The position numbers were made by a program, and so were the translations under genes. This document shows positions 21,598-32,515 of a stretch of DNA of 64,000 bases, in pieces. The notes under the pieces were generated by a model. It saw only the letters and a list, made by a program, of their open reading frames with translations, made no database searches and was not told the DNA's origin. This stretch comes from Diplosphaera chodatii (lineage: Eukaryota > Chlorophyta > Trebouxiophyceae > Prasiolales > Stichococcaceae), in the NCBI GenBank assembly GCA_032358165.1, contig JAALGY010000054.1, positions 1,922,001 through 1,986,000 of the forward strand, read 5' to 3'. The first letter of the stretch is position 1, and every line of letters starts with the position of its first letter.

Positions 21598-23717
21598 ATG
21601 CACGTCTCCATGAACTTGACGCCGCTGCCTTTTCATCGTGACGACTGCGGCTACTTGTCAGGGAGCAGATTGCAGCTCAGGGCAACAAGACGGCCATGGC
21701 GTCACTTGCGGCATCACAAGCCAAGGTTGCAGGTCCGTGCTCAGACATACGTTCGAAGCCTTTTTGAAGATGTTCCGCTGCTTCTCCACCTCAGTGCAAG
21801 CTCAGACTGGGCAAGGCAGCATGTGTCAGCGCAGATGCAGCGGCTCTGGCCTCCCCGAGTTTTCGGGGTCGTGTGCGTGATGCAGGTGATTGCCAGCGCG
21901 GGCGACGCGCACTCACTGTTGGGTGTGCCGCAAGGAGCGCCCAAGGATGTGATTAAGCGCGCTTACCGGAAGCTGGTGTTGAGGACGCACCCTGACATCG
22001 CACGTGATGGCGGATCCGAGGAGCGCTTCATACAGGTTCGACAATGCTGCTCGTGAAGCGGCTTGTGTTGCCCCTGGCTATATGAGTCAAATGCGCTGGG
22101 GCAGCTGGCTCTCAGACTCATTCATACATATGCATCCTACCAGCAAGGAGGTTTGACGGTGAGCTGCTGTGCGTTATGGTGGTATAGATCCAGGAGGCAT
22201 ATGAAACGCTCATCAAACGGCGCGGGCAGCCCAAGGGCGCTGAGCCGCAGGGCCAGAACTCTTGGGACTTCCATGACTGGTGCGTCTGTTCGGTGCAGCC
22301 GCCCTCACCTGCTTGTGCCTGCTGCCAGGGCTGTGTTGTACACCTGATCCTATGCCAGGAGTTGCATGGCATCCGGTCCCGCAGGCACTGGCGCTTCAGG
22401 ATGTCAAGGGCTTGGGCAGCGCAGCACCACAAGCCGGGGGCCACCAACCCCTATGCCAGCACAGATCGTGTTGAGCCCGCCCACCGACAGCAGGTTGCAT
22501 TCTCTCGAGGCTGCGCCCCACTACCTGATCCACTTACCCAAAGAGCAAGCACACGACAGCCAACCACCTGTCTGACACACAAAATGGTGCAGGATTTTTG
22601 TTTCTGCCGCACCTAACGTCTTGCATGCATGCAGGTGCAAACTCAGCTGGATGCACTGCGGCGCAAGGCAGCATACCGGGCTGCCAAACGGGCTGCTTCC
22701 GCAGCGGCAGTGTCGCCTGCCGTCGTGTGCGACAGCCCACCTCATGCTGCAGCTGCCGACCAGCACGACAGCACGTCAGCGAGGGACCTGTTGGCAGATG
22801 AGCGGAAGCATGTCGATGGACCAGCACAACAGCCCAGCAGCCAGCGGCCAGATCTCAGGCATGCTGCGCAGCAGTCAGCAGAAACGATCAATTCTTCCGA
22901 GCAAACCAGGGAGCAGACGGTGCGCGCCACTGAGTTGGGTGAGCCAGTACACAGCCGGCAGCACGAACAGCAACCTCAGCCGGAGCGGCGGACAGCGACC
23001 CATCTGGCGCCACAGCCCCAGACGCCACTGCAGCCAGCAAGCCAACCGTCGCATGTTCCATCTCCAGCCGAGCAGCAGTCACATCACCCATTGCAGCACG
23101 AGTCACAGGCAGCGCTCCCAGAGCTGAATGTGCAGACGGCAGCATGGCTAGATGGCCTGTGGCAGGACGCGCAGCGTGATGTGGCTACTGCAGACGGAGC
23201 AGCGGCCGCCGGCACACGCGAACAGCAGGAGTGGCTGCTTTTCAGCGGCTACGAAAGCGATTGGTATGAGTCTAGCGTTGTGTTGCGTTGCGTGCTTATG
23301 CACGCAGTTGCACTGAAATCAATGCATTGGGTGTTGTGGAGTTAATCCCAGTTGTGTGCTTCATCGCAAGTGTGGTTCACAAGTCTGCACGTGTACGCCA
23401 GGTGGGATGTCGACGAGGAGGAGCCTCCGACGATGGAGCACTTGGAGCTGCTGGCCCGGCTGATGCACGAAGGCGGAGACAGCAGCAGCACCGAGGACGA
23501 GGTACCAGGTAGCAGGGCCGCTTCCAGCACCGCCAAGAGTGTCGGTCTGGTGAGGCACCACATGGCAACAGCAGACGAGGTTGAGGGACCTGAGCGTGAG
23601 GCATCAGACACGGAGAGTGACGAGGCGTCGGGTTCAGAGAGCGAGCTGAGTTACGCAGCAAACGAGCGGGTGAGATCGCAGCTGGCAGGGCTGCGGCGGA
23701 AGGCACGCCTGCGGTAG
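21598..23717 (+). CDS. J-domain (DnaJ-like) protein, probably organelle-targeted
   Basis: Hsp70 co-chaperone-type protein. The ATG at 21598 opens a basic presequence (RATRRPWRHLRHHKPRLQ). The J-domain is split: DAHSLLGVPQGAPKDVIKRA, YRKLVLRTHPDIA with the essential HPD (exon ending 22035), then IQEAYETLIKRRGQPKG (22188-22279). A third exon (about 22384 onward) reads WRFRMSRAWAAQHHKPGATN. The long C-terminus (from about 22633) is Gln/His/Ser/Pro-rich, then acidic (WDVDEEEPPTMEHLELLARL; SDTESDEASGSESEL), ending RSQLAGLRRKARLR, TAG 23715-23717. There is no zinc-finger or DnaJ C-domain, so it is a type III (J-only) protein. The 153-nt stretch 21733-21885 may be an intron or may stay in the protein, since it keeps the frame open. 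Confidence 0.8.
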
Positions 23718-24366
23718 GAGACGCAGAGTTCGGCGACCATCCAAGTGGGCTGCTGCCACAGCGCTTCCCCTGTAGTAGGTTGGCCGCTGGAAAGTCAGCG
23801 TGCTTTGGAACCAAGTGTACCATATACGCTTGTGATGTACGGTTACAGCAGATGTGAGGGATGCAAACGTATATAGTAACAGAACACAAGTTGTATGTAG
23901 AGATCGGAAACACAGGTTGATGCCTCTGCCACTTCCTTGAGTATATATATATGCCTAAATCGCTTGCAATTGTTGCAATGGAAGCGTGAGTCTGCTTCAG
24001 ATTGATGCCTGATGATGTGCTGTATGTTGCCAACATCCCAGCAACCAGGCATGATCTACAGAACTACAGTACAACGGTGCATGCCAGGGTGGCAGGCTGC
24101 CTGATTGCCACCTGGCATCATGCGATTTGAAATGTCAAACTGTTGTGGCTTGTGGCGCAAGCGTCTGCCTTAACTCCCAAGCTTCTTGACGGCAACAACT
24201 GCGCAAGCTCGCACATGCTGCCAACCTGCTCGCTGACGCAAGCAAAGAAGACTGCGCTGCAATCTAGCCCTCCGGATGAGCTGACAACCTGACCTGCCAC
24301 TGCAAGCGAGAGACAGCATTCACACTCCATGCTGGACCGCCTTCAGCTTCAAAGCCTTCTGAACTA
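23718..24366. other. Intergenic interval
   Basis: 650 bp: J-domain gene 3' UTR and promoter of the coiled-coil gene. It is relatively AT-rich, with a short TA run at 23942-23951. No coding content recognised. Confidence 0.4.
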
Positions 24367-27300
24367 ATGCAGCAGCCAGCTGCACCATCTGGGGGCAGTG
24401 ACAGAAGCGCAGGAGGGCAAAGTTGCAGCTTTGGTATGGAGCCACCAACGGAATCTCTGCTGGCAGGAAGCGTGCGGCAAGTGCTGGAGGACAGGTACTG
24501 CGACCACATTCTGCTACCTGTTGAATGGAGAGTTGGCACACTGCGGTCTATTGTCACTTGCATGCACAAAGTGCAAATGGTTTACCGGCAGGAACAGCAA
24601 TGACCGCACCTTCCTTGATATCAGGACAAATGAGGCCACAGGTATGCCAAGCAAGCCGCCGCAGGCACCAAAGTTCCTCCTGAACAGCAGCGAGCAAGGG
24701 CGGGATGACATTTTGGCCAGTGGTGGCAGTGCATCCTGCTCGCCAGCATCATCCGGGCAGTCTCCCAGTACAGCACGCAGCCGAGGCAACAAGTCGCTGG
24801 AAGCCCACCTGTCCCACTTCAAGTGAGGTTCATTGCTGCTCAATAAAAGGAGTGTTGCAGTCAGTGCTTCTCAGGGCCAGCTCTTGGCACGCCCAAAGGC
24901 AGAGCATATGCAGCGGGCAGCTCTCAGCGTCTTCTGATGAGCGCTGCTAAGGAGACGCAGTGAGGGTTAGCTTGCACCGGCTGCAGGGACGAGATTCCAC
25001 GGCTGAGAGGGGAGCGAGACGAGGCCAGGGCGCAGGTGGCACGGCTGACCGCCTCCCGGGATGACCTTGCCCGCCAGCAGGGCAGCTGGAAGGCCACCAT
25101 TGCAGGGGTGAGTGCCCAAGAAGCACATGGAATTTGCCGCTTCAAGATAACGCTGCCACTTCGTGCCCAGCTGTGGTGCACTTGGTTTGCATCAGGAAGG
25201 TGTCTGCACAGATTGTTGATTGGCTGATTGCGTAGTAAGTCAAGTACTGAGTGCTGCTGTCGGGTCTACATGCAGCTGGAGGGGACGGTGCAGGCCACGA
25301 CCAAGCAGCTGACCGCCCGCTGCCACGAGCTTGATGCCCTGAAGGTGCCCCACGGCGGTGAACAGTGGCCAGCAGTCCTGTCACCAATGTTCCAGTCGCA
25401 TTGCCTAGGTGCCTTGCCGCCGAGCCGACGCACTCTCGTCACATGGCCAGGACCGGCTGGAGAAGCAGCAGCAGGCGCTCGCGGCTGCGCAGGAGGCCGC
25501 AGTGGAGGCACGTGCTGAGGCCAACGATGCGCGGACGGCGGCAGCAACTGCCGAGGCTGGCCAAAAGGTGGGACCCCTGCGGTGCCGGGCTGAACCCCAG
25601 CCATATGCGCTGTTGTCGGCGGCTGGGAATGCCGCCGCAACACGAAGCCAACGTGCTACCTACACATCAACAGGCGGCAGCAGACGTGGTGCCGGCAGGC
25701 ATGGCGGAGGAGTTTGGGCAGCTGAAGCGGCACGCCAAGTGGGCGGCCCAGGCGGCGCTCGATGCGGAGCAACGCATCAAGGAGCTGGAGTCCCAGCTGG
25801 CCGCGCAGGTGTTGGGAAGTCTCACCACCATGTTGATGAGCCGCATGCTGACAGCAGGGATCAGCTCTCAGCTTTGCTTCAGAGGATTGGACAGTTGAGA
25901 GTGTGGCACATGTAGGCGCGGAAGCACGAGGAGGCCGAGGCAGCCGCAGCGGCACACACGACGGCGGCTGCGGGCGCACAGTCGGTGCTCGCTGGGCGCG
26001 TGACCGAGCTGGAGGAGCAGCTGCAGGCCGCCAGGACAGCCGCTGATGTCGACGCAGATGCTGCAAGGTGGGCACATACATCCGCCCTTTGCTGGGGAGT
26101 ACATGCCCGCATGCTGCAAAAGTTGGGCGTTCACCACATTGCCAGACTGTCCACCGCCTGAGCTGATACATGCAAGCTGATCCTTGCTTGTAACAACATG
26201 CCGCCAGGCGGATCGCAGCAGCAGAGCTCTCCGAGGTGCGGCGATCGGCAGCTGAGGAGCTGGCGGCGGTCAAGTCAGCAGCTGACGCAGCGCTGCAATC
26301 CACCACAACTGAGGCGGCATGCCAGGCGGCGGAGCAGCGGGAGGCAGCCGCAGAGAAGCTGGCTGCAGCGCTGGCTCGCTCTGTAGTCGACGCAGGTGCT
26401 GCAGCAGGTGTGCTGATGGCAGTGCCTTCTTGCAGCACGTGTCGACGGGCGTACATGCACTGCAGTTCTGAAATTGCTTTTTAAGCAGAACGCTTGCCTT
26501 CTCACAACGCATTGCTTGATGGTAGGGACTGTGTCATTGCAGCACGGGAGCAGCAGCTGGAGGCACAGCTGGCCGAGGCAGCAGCCACTGCGGAAGGCGC
26601 CATCGCCAGCGCCGAAGCTGCACAGGCCCGGGTGAGTTTGACATGCTGCACTTGCCCACCGACACAGCTGTGGTGGTGTCAAACTGAGACCTGATCTGCC
26701 CTACTTTACTCTTTGTGCTGGTACACGCAAGGCAAGGTGCACACAGTCACAGACTGATGCCCAGCCTGCTGCATGTGCTTGTCCCTGCAGGCCGCGGCTG
26801 CAGAGGAGGCGCGGGAGGCGGCTGTCGCTGAAGCAGCCAGGTCCACTGCCGCTGCTGCTTCCGCCGCCGCCGCCGCCCGCCATGCAGACGCGCAGCGTGC
26901 GCAGGCGGCCAACAACTGCCGCGCCGCGGAGGCCGAGCTGGACTCGGTGCAGGCCGTCAACGACACCATGTTCCGCTACGTGAGTGCTGCATGTCAGAAT
27001 GCCTGATAAGGTGATGCTGCCTTACACTGGAGCACACAGATGTGCAGTGAAAGCCTGCGCCTGACATTGAAGGACCAAATGCATGTGAGTGACTCAGAAA
27101 CCCCGAAGGCGTCCCAGAAGATGCAAGACCTATCCCCGTGCACAATGGCTAGTCAGGAGGCGGTGCTGTCTGAGCTTGGGTTGCCCGACTGCTGCAGATC
27201 CAGTACATTGCCGGCAAGCTGGGCGGCCGCGGCAAGGTGCTGCCGCCGGACCTGGCGCACCTGGCGCGGGAGCTGGCCGCCTGGTGCGAGCGGGAGGCTG

Positions 27301-27700
27301 CTGCCCGGACTGCCGCCGCCCTGCCCTCCACAACCGCTGTGCACAGGTGACCGATGGTCCTGTCACCATAGACACTGCCGACCAATGTGTAGGCGTCTCA
27401 CACGCCGGCAGCCACCACTTGCACATCCGAGCTGCAGAAGCGGATGCCATGTTGCTCGGCAAAGGCTCAACTCTCAGATGGTCACGACAGCCCTTGCTGC
27501 CGAGCAGGCCCAAGACGCCGCTGACTGTCGGCGGTAGCAGCCTGGGGCCCCGCCAGGGCGCCCTGCTTGGCGGCGTCGCCGCCACTCCGGCGCGAACGCC
27601 CGCGCGGGGCGCACCCCTGGCCGCGGGCGCCATGCGAACACCAGCCGCCGCCATCTCCAGCCGCAAGCCCGTCTCAGCACTGGCCCGCCGCCACGGCTGA
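24367..27700 (+). CDS. Ala-rich coiled-coil protein 1
   Basis: Unknown function; probably a structural coiled coil. The N-terminus (MQQPAAPSGGSDRSAGGQSC; MEPPTESLLAGSVRQVLEDR) splices to NSNDRTFLDIRTNEATGMPS and a Ser-rich linker. After SLEAHLSHFK, a phase-2 junction joins 24823 to DEIPRLRGERDEARAQVARL (about 24990). About ten small exons follow, nearly all heptad-rich and Ala/Glu/Gln-rich: DRLEKQQQALAAAQEAAVEA, RVTELEEQLQAARTAADVDA, AAAEKLAAALARSVVDA, REQQLEAQLAEAAATAEGAI. The globular C-terminal part has IQYIAGKLGGRGKVLPPDLA and a basic, Thr-Pro-rich tail (PKTPLTVGGSSLGPRQGALL ... SALARRHG, TGA 27698-27700), the kind of tail seen on microtubule-associated proteins. No motor or kinase domain seen. 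It could belong to the basal-body/cytoskeletal set; this is inference. Confidence 0.65.
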
Positions 27701-28084
27701 CGCGCGGGCGCTCGAAGCCGACCACCAACGGGCTCCTGGAGTGGGTCCGCTTGGTGTGACCAAAGGAGCGGGGCTCTCGCTGTGGTCCCAACAGATGAGC
27801 GGTGTCTTTAGCAACAGTTCTGCCTCGTGATAGGCCTGAGAATAAAGTTTCAAATCTCCATCGACAGGCCCATATGAGAGGTTGCATCACCCCTGATGCT
27901 GGTCACGTATACAGTTGGCCAAATACCATTGTGGACAGATTGGTGCCTGAAGCTAATGGCTTGCTGATGCTGGATGAAGCAGACTGGTCGATGCCTTGGT
28001 ACGACCCTGATGTTCAACACTTCAGTACCACCGCTGCTCCGGCATGTCTGCCTAGCACTGCAACGATGTGCTATCTATCTGCCT
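27701..28084. other. Convergent 3' region
   Basis: 384 bp between converging stop codons. AATAAA occurs at 27841-27846; no TGTAA seen on either strand. No gene. Confidence 0.4.
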
Positions 28085-29451
28085 CAGGCGCCGTTTGAGC
28101 CATTCGTGTGCCGAGCTCCTATCAGGGGCGCAAACTCGTCGACGACTGCCTGATACACATCTCGCTTGAATGGCACGACCTGCACATGTTGCAATAGAGC
28201 ATCGCAATTGCACCATATCTGTGTCTCTGCAGCAAAATTGCAGAAACAGTTGGCACGTTGGCCAGATGATGAGAAGGTTTTGCACAGACAGGCTCATGCA
28301 GGAAGCGCACATGCAGCGGCATCTCATGGACGTCCACCCATTTGTACTCGCTGAACTCCGGATCCGGCTGATCAAGATTGATCTCACTATCCTCTCCTTC
28401 GAACAACATTAGGTACCTACAAGGCGCAACGGCAGTCCATCAGAAGTGCTTGCAGTGTGCAGAGGTCCCAATTACTGGATATGCACAGCAGCCAGCCGAG
28501 GATTTGGATCACTTTGCACAGCAGCAGGTATATGCGGCGTGGGGTCACCACTTCTGACGCTGCCCACGGTGGTTTCGCCGCCTCTGCTCCTTCCACATGG
28601 CGAGCACCTCTGCAATGGCGAGCACAATCAGTACATTGGCCAACGGCGCCGCCTCCCAGGTTTCACTCATGCGTGCCCACGAATGCAGCAGCCCGCTCTG
28701 CTGTGAAGCGTGAGCTGTCGTGAGGAATGCAGGGTGTACCTGGTGGAAAGTCGTACTGCAGCCATGCAGAGTGCTCCGCAAGGATGCGGGCGCTGCGGAT
28801 GCCGGTCTCCTCAGTGAGTTCCCTGATGGCAGCGGCACGTGGGTCCTCACCAGCGTCGATGCCGCCCTGCATGTGGGTTCGCTATCAACATTCTGCTGTA
28901 ACGAAAGTGTATCACCCGACAGCTGCAGGTTGCGTGTCATACCAAGTTGCGGCAGGAAGGGGTTGCTTGTAATGTGCATCAGAGATGCACGTGCTCATGA
29001 GCACGCACTTGAGGCATTTGCCATGTCTGCGTGTGATCGTCGATGCGCCTGCATGTGCAGGAGTAACGTGCATGTTGCCTTGCTACATGACACATGACGG
29101 CACAGCTGCAGCAAGCTGCGTGTGCTTGAGCTGCAGTCACCTTGCTGCGAACACTAGGCCGTCCCTGTTGACGACGCAAACTCCCACGTTCTGCCTGTAG
29201 CCCAGATCGCCATCGGCGCCTACCCGCGCCACATCCTGGCTTGTGGACATGCACCGCACATCCAGGTCCTTTCGCGTGCTTGTTGCTGTGCGTCTCGAGT
29301 CCAACAGATGCCGTGGGGTGGGATCTCGGCTGAGCGCGCACTTCGCTGCCAACAGGGACCTTTTCAGCGTTTCTGATGGTTTGATCTGTGCATGCAAGCC
29401 AGATCCTGTGCAACACCGAGCTGTGCGTACACACAGGCAGAAAGCTACCAT
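28085..29451 (-). CDS. Nudix hydrolase, plant NUDT25/26/27 (RppH-like)
   Basis: Diadenosine polyphosphate / (p)ppGpp-type pyrophosphohydrolase of the RppH family. The exon ending at 29137 reads [21 protein letters not shown] small exon near 29040-29008 gives [13 protein letters not shown], then [20 protein letters not shown] followed by TGI, a complete Nudix box (GX5EX7REUXEEXGU). Further exons: [26 protein letters not shown] then [21 protein letters not shown] then [10 protein letters not shown], and a last exon [19 protein letters not shown], stop 28085-28087. Order and spacing match RppH and plant NUDT25-27. The ~65-residue basic N-terminus ([20 protein letters not shown]) looks like an organelle presequence, as in NUDT26/27. 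An internal Met ([11 protein letters not shown]) could start a shorter form. Confidence 0.88.
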
Positions 29452-29786
29452 GACATGGCCGTTGGTGCAATTCGATCAGTGCACTGTGCTTTGCTGCGTT
29501 TGAACGTGTCGTGTTCTGACAGCATGGTCGGGTGGGTGGGCATCAATGCAGCATCAGCATCATTGGACAGGCCACCTGCGATCAGAAGCTCAGAACACAG
29601 CTGCAACCTTGCAACTTGCAAGCACTCTCATCACAGCTTCTCGCATCACGACTCTCAATCTGCAGCATTACCTTTCGCGCTTCTGTGGGCTGCTGTAGAC
29701 AATGAGGTCATCAGCAAGTATAAATTGATCTGCATCACAGCTTGTGACAATTCTTATCGTAGCATTGATCGACTTGCATCGCAGCG
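29452..29786. promoter_or_regulatory. Compact divergent promoter, Nudix / membrane protein
   Basis: Only 335 bp separate two outward-facing start codons, including both 5' UTRs. The right half is AT-richer (around 29690-29760). It is a candidate bidirectional promoter, but no specific box was identified. Confidence 0.45.
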
Positions 29787-31963
29787 ATGGCACAATCCAG
29801 CAGCCCACATGGGCAGCAGCAGCGCTACGTGTTGCCAATGATGGCACTCAATTTGTGCACCGGCACAGCGCTGCAACTGCTGGCGCAATATGTCACTGAT
29901 TTGGTGACCCATGACTCTTCCAACATGCCAAATCGTCTCAAAGACTGCTTGCAAAGGATCAATCTCTCTTTCTTTCCTCTATCGCGTGTAAATATGACAC
30001 CATGTTGACCTGGCTATGCTGAGGACGCCTCCGTGCATTGCAGGACATTGCAGACGGAAGGGTTCAGGCCCTGGCCTATGCAAAGTATGTGTTCATGCTC
30101 GCCGCCACGACTCTGCAGCAATGGCGAGTCAGAGAGAACATGCAGAACAATGGCAAGAAGACGGACGATATCGCCAGTGCTGAAGCTCCCAGGAAGCTCA
30201 GCAAGCGTGCCCTTCGCTTGATGACTGTCATTGGCTTGCTGGACCTGGTATCATATCTGCTGCATTGCGTGGGTAAGTACCATTCATGCTTGTTCCCCGG
30301 ATACGCCTGCAGCTGTTGACACCCTGGCACAGTCTAGGTGTGGGTCGCCAAAGTGTGTTGCATGCTGTGCCTGCAGGCTTCATATACTGCGGCGCCGCAA
30401 CAGCCTCAGTGGTGTTTGCTGCGTCGTGCCAAACCTTTACAGCGCTGCTCACACGTCTCGTCCTACGTCGAAAACTCAGCCGCGGCCAGCAGGCAGCGGT
30501 GTGCTCCGAAACGGACAGATGTCGTGATCATGTGCAAATTTATCCATATGTATTGCCCCATCCCAAAAAGGTTGATGTAGCCATGCAAGCCCTCGCCGTC
30601 GTCGTGTCCCAGCGGCCAACTACTGGTCAGCGCCCAGTGTGTGCACAACAGAGCACCGTCTGACCACGATACCTGCGGTTGTGGGATGTTGCAGGTGGGC
30701 CTGGTGCTGCTGGGCATCCTCACGCGCGGCAGCGGCGGCGGCGGCAAGGCAGGAGGCGCCGGAGCACCAGCGGGCCAGAACCTTGGCTATATCGCTATCC
30801 TCGGCGCTGCGCTGGGCTACGCATGCCTCGGTGGGCTATCTGCTGAGGCGCCTCGAGGACAAACTTTAATGAATCACACGCATAGTCGTGGTACCGCTGC
30901 TGGCTGAGCCTGTGCATAGGCGCTTGATACACCACAGCAGCGAGCGTCTTCTGCTGGCCTGTGGGCACTGGGCTGAGGTTTTGCGGACCAGAGGCTGATG
31001 AGCACCTGCTGCGCTGGCAGGCGTGGTGTATGACTACATGATGCGGGTGGAAAGCCCGCCGCCGTCGCACAGTCAAGTGATGGACCTCGGCAGCAAAATC
31101 GGTACGCCTTGCTGGAGACAAGCAGTCATCGCTTAGAGGGATGGCAGTGGATGCCTGCAGATTGTGATCATGACGAGGACCCGCCGCTCATTGATGCCTG
31201 TGTCCCTGCAGGCTTGGCAGTCAGCACAGCGTACCAGGTGGCCTACGCGCTGCCGCAATACCAGGAGCTGGTGGGCAGCCACCTGCAGCGCGGCGGCACC
31301 TCGCCTGCCTTTGCCCTCGCGGCGCTGGCGGCCTTCGGCATCGTCATCGTCACCCACACCTTCGTGCAGGTGGCTCTGCATGCAGCCGGCTGCTGCAACA
31401 TCGTGCTGCAATCATCCAACCACTGCACCAGGCACTGCGCTGTCACGACCCAGTGAAAGGGGTCGTCTTCATCAGTGGCCAAGCCGGGGGTTGCACTCTG
31501 CCTGCTGCAGGGCTGGGTGCACCGGTCGGAGGGCGCGATGGCGGTGGGCCTGGTGAGCGCGATGTGCTCCGCGACCGTGGCGGTGGGCGCCAGCCTGCTG
31601 TTCTGCGGGCCGGCGGCGCCCTGGCAGTGCCTCACGCCCCGCAAGGCAAGAACCACTCACAGGACCAGAGTCTAGACTCCAGGGCAAACTATCACGGTGT
31701 GGGCTGCCGGGGCAGCTTTCTGTGGGGTAGATGGTGGGGCTGTGCTTTGCTGCATGGCTGGGATACTGTGCCAGTAGCACCGGACCGTGCTGCCGCTGCC
31801 GAAGGCACCATTGAGCTCGATGACGAGGGTCGTGGCTTGTGGCCTGCTGCAGGCGCTGTCCGGGGCGATCGTGATGGCGGGCGGGGTGGTCTGGGTGCTG
31901 TCGGGCAAGGCCCAATCCGGCGCTAAGGGCAGCAGCGGCAAGGGTAGCGCAAAGGAGGATTGA
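29787..31963 (+). CDS. Multi-span membrane protein, DMT/SLC35-like
   Basis: Predicted transporter of the drug/metabolite superfamily; substrate unknown. The start reads MAQSSSPHGQQQRYVLPMMA, then LNLCTGTALQLLAQYVTDLV. Next exons: DIADGRVQALAYAKYVFMLA, a hydrophilic loop, LMTVIGLLDLVSYLLHCVG spliced in phase to FIYCGAATASVVFAASCQTF, VGLVLLGILTRGSGGG, NLGYIAILGAALGYACLG, GVVYDYMMRVESPPPSHSQV, LAVSTAYQVAYALPQYQELV, FALAALAAFGIVIVTHTFVQ, GAMAVGLVSAMCSATVAVGA, and ALSGAIVMAGGVVWVLSG with a Gly/Ser/Lys tail, TGA 31961-31963. I count eight to ten hydrophobic segments. Alternating loops and paired Gly-rich helices fit DMT proteins, but no diagnostic transporter motif was matched. Confidence 0.65.
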
Positions 31964-32515
31964 CACGGGCAGCACAATGAGACTCTGCAGCTTGGTGCTA
32001 GACTCGCTGCCATTGGCGTGTGACCCGACAAGTCTTGTATGCTGTGGACGACGTGAAGCAGCTGTGTACACCATGGGGTCCCATATTGGTGCTGCTTATT
32101 CGATGTGGCTTCCTATCTTGCCTCTAGGGATCCTGGATTTGACCTGTGCCTCGCTGCACCGGCATGAAAACACTGCAATATCCAAAATGCTCGCTGTGTT
32201 ACCGTATGTCAGTAGTCTCTGGGCGTCAGTCTGCCTTGTCTTGGACGTGATCGGCAGCTGTTGCTGGCACATGAACACCATTGACTGGCACTGCATCGCT
32301 TTCCACCCCGCCATTCATTGCGCTGCCATCTTTTTCTTCGCCAATGTGTCCCATCTCTGGCAGTGCTGCGGCTGCTGTTTGTGCTGATTTGAGGCCCAGA
32401 CCCGAGCTCAGCGACCTGCACACACGTGCCAGAACAGCATCCAGCACTTCTAGCGGGGTGCGCTGTGATGCACGGCAGCAGCAATCACAGACAGCCGTTG
32501 CTGTGCAGCTACACA
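31964..32515. other. Convergent 3' region
   Basis: 552 bp between converging stop codons. It should be the two 3' UTRs. No coding content, and no TGTAA seen on either strand. Confidence 0.4.
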
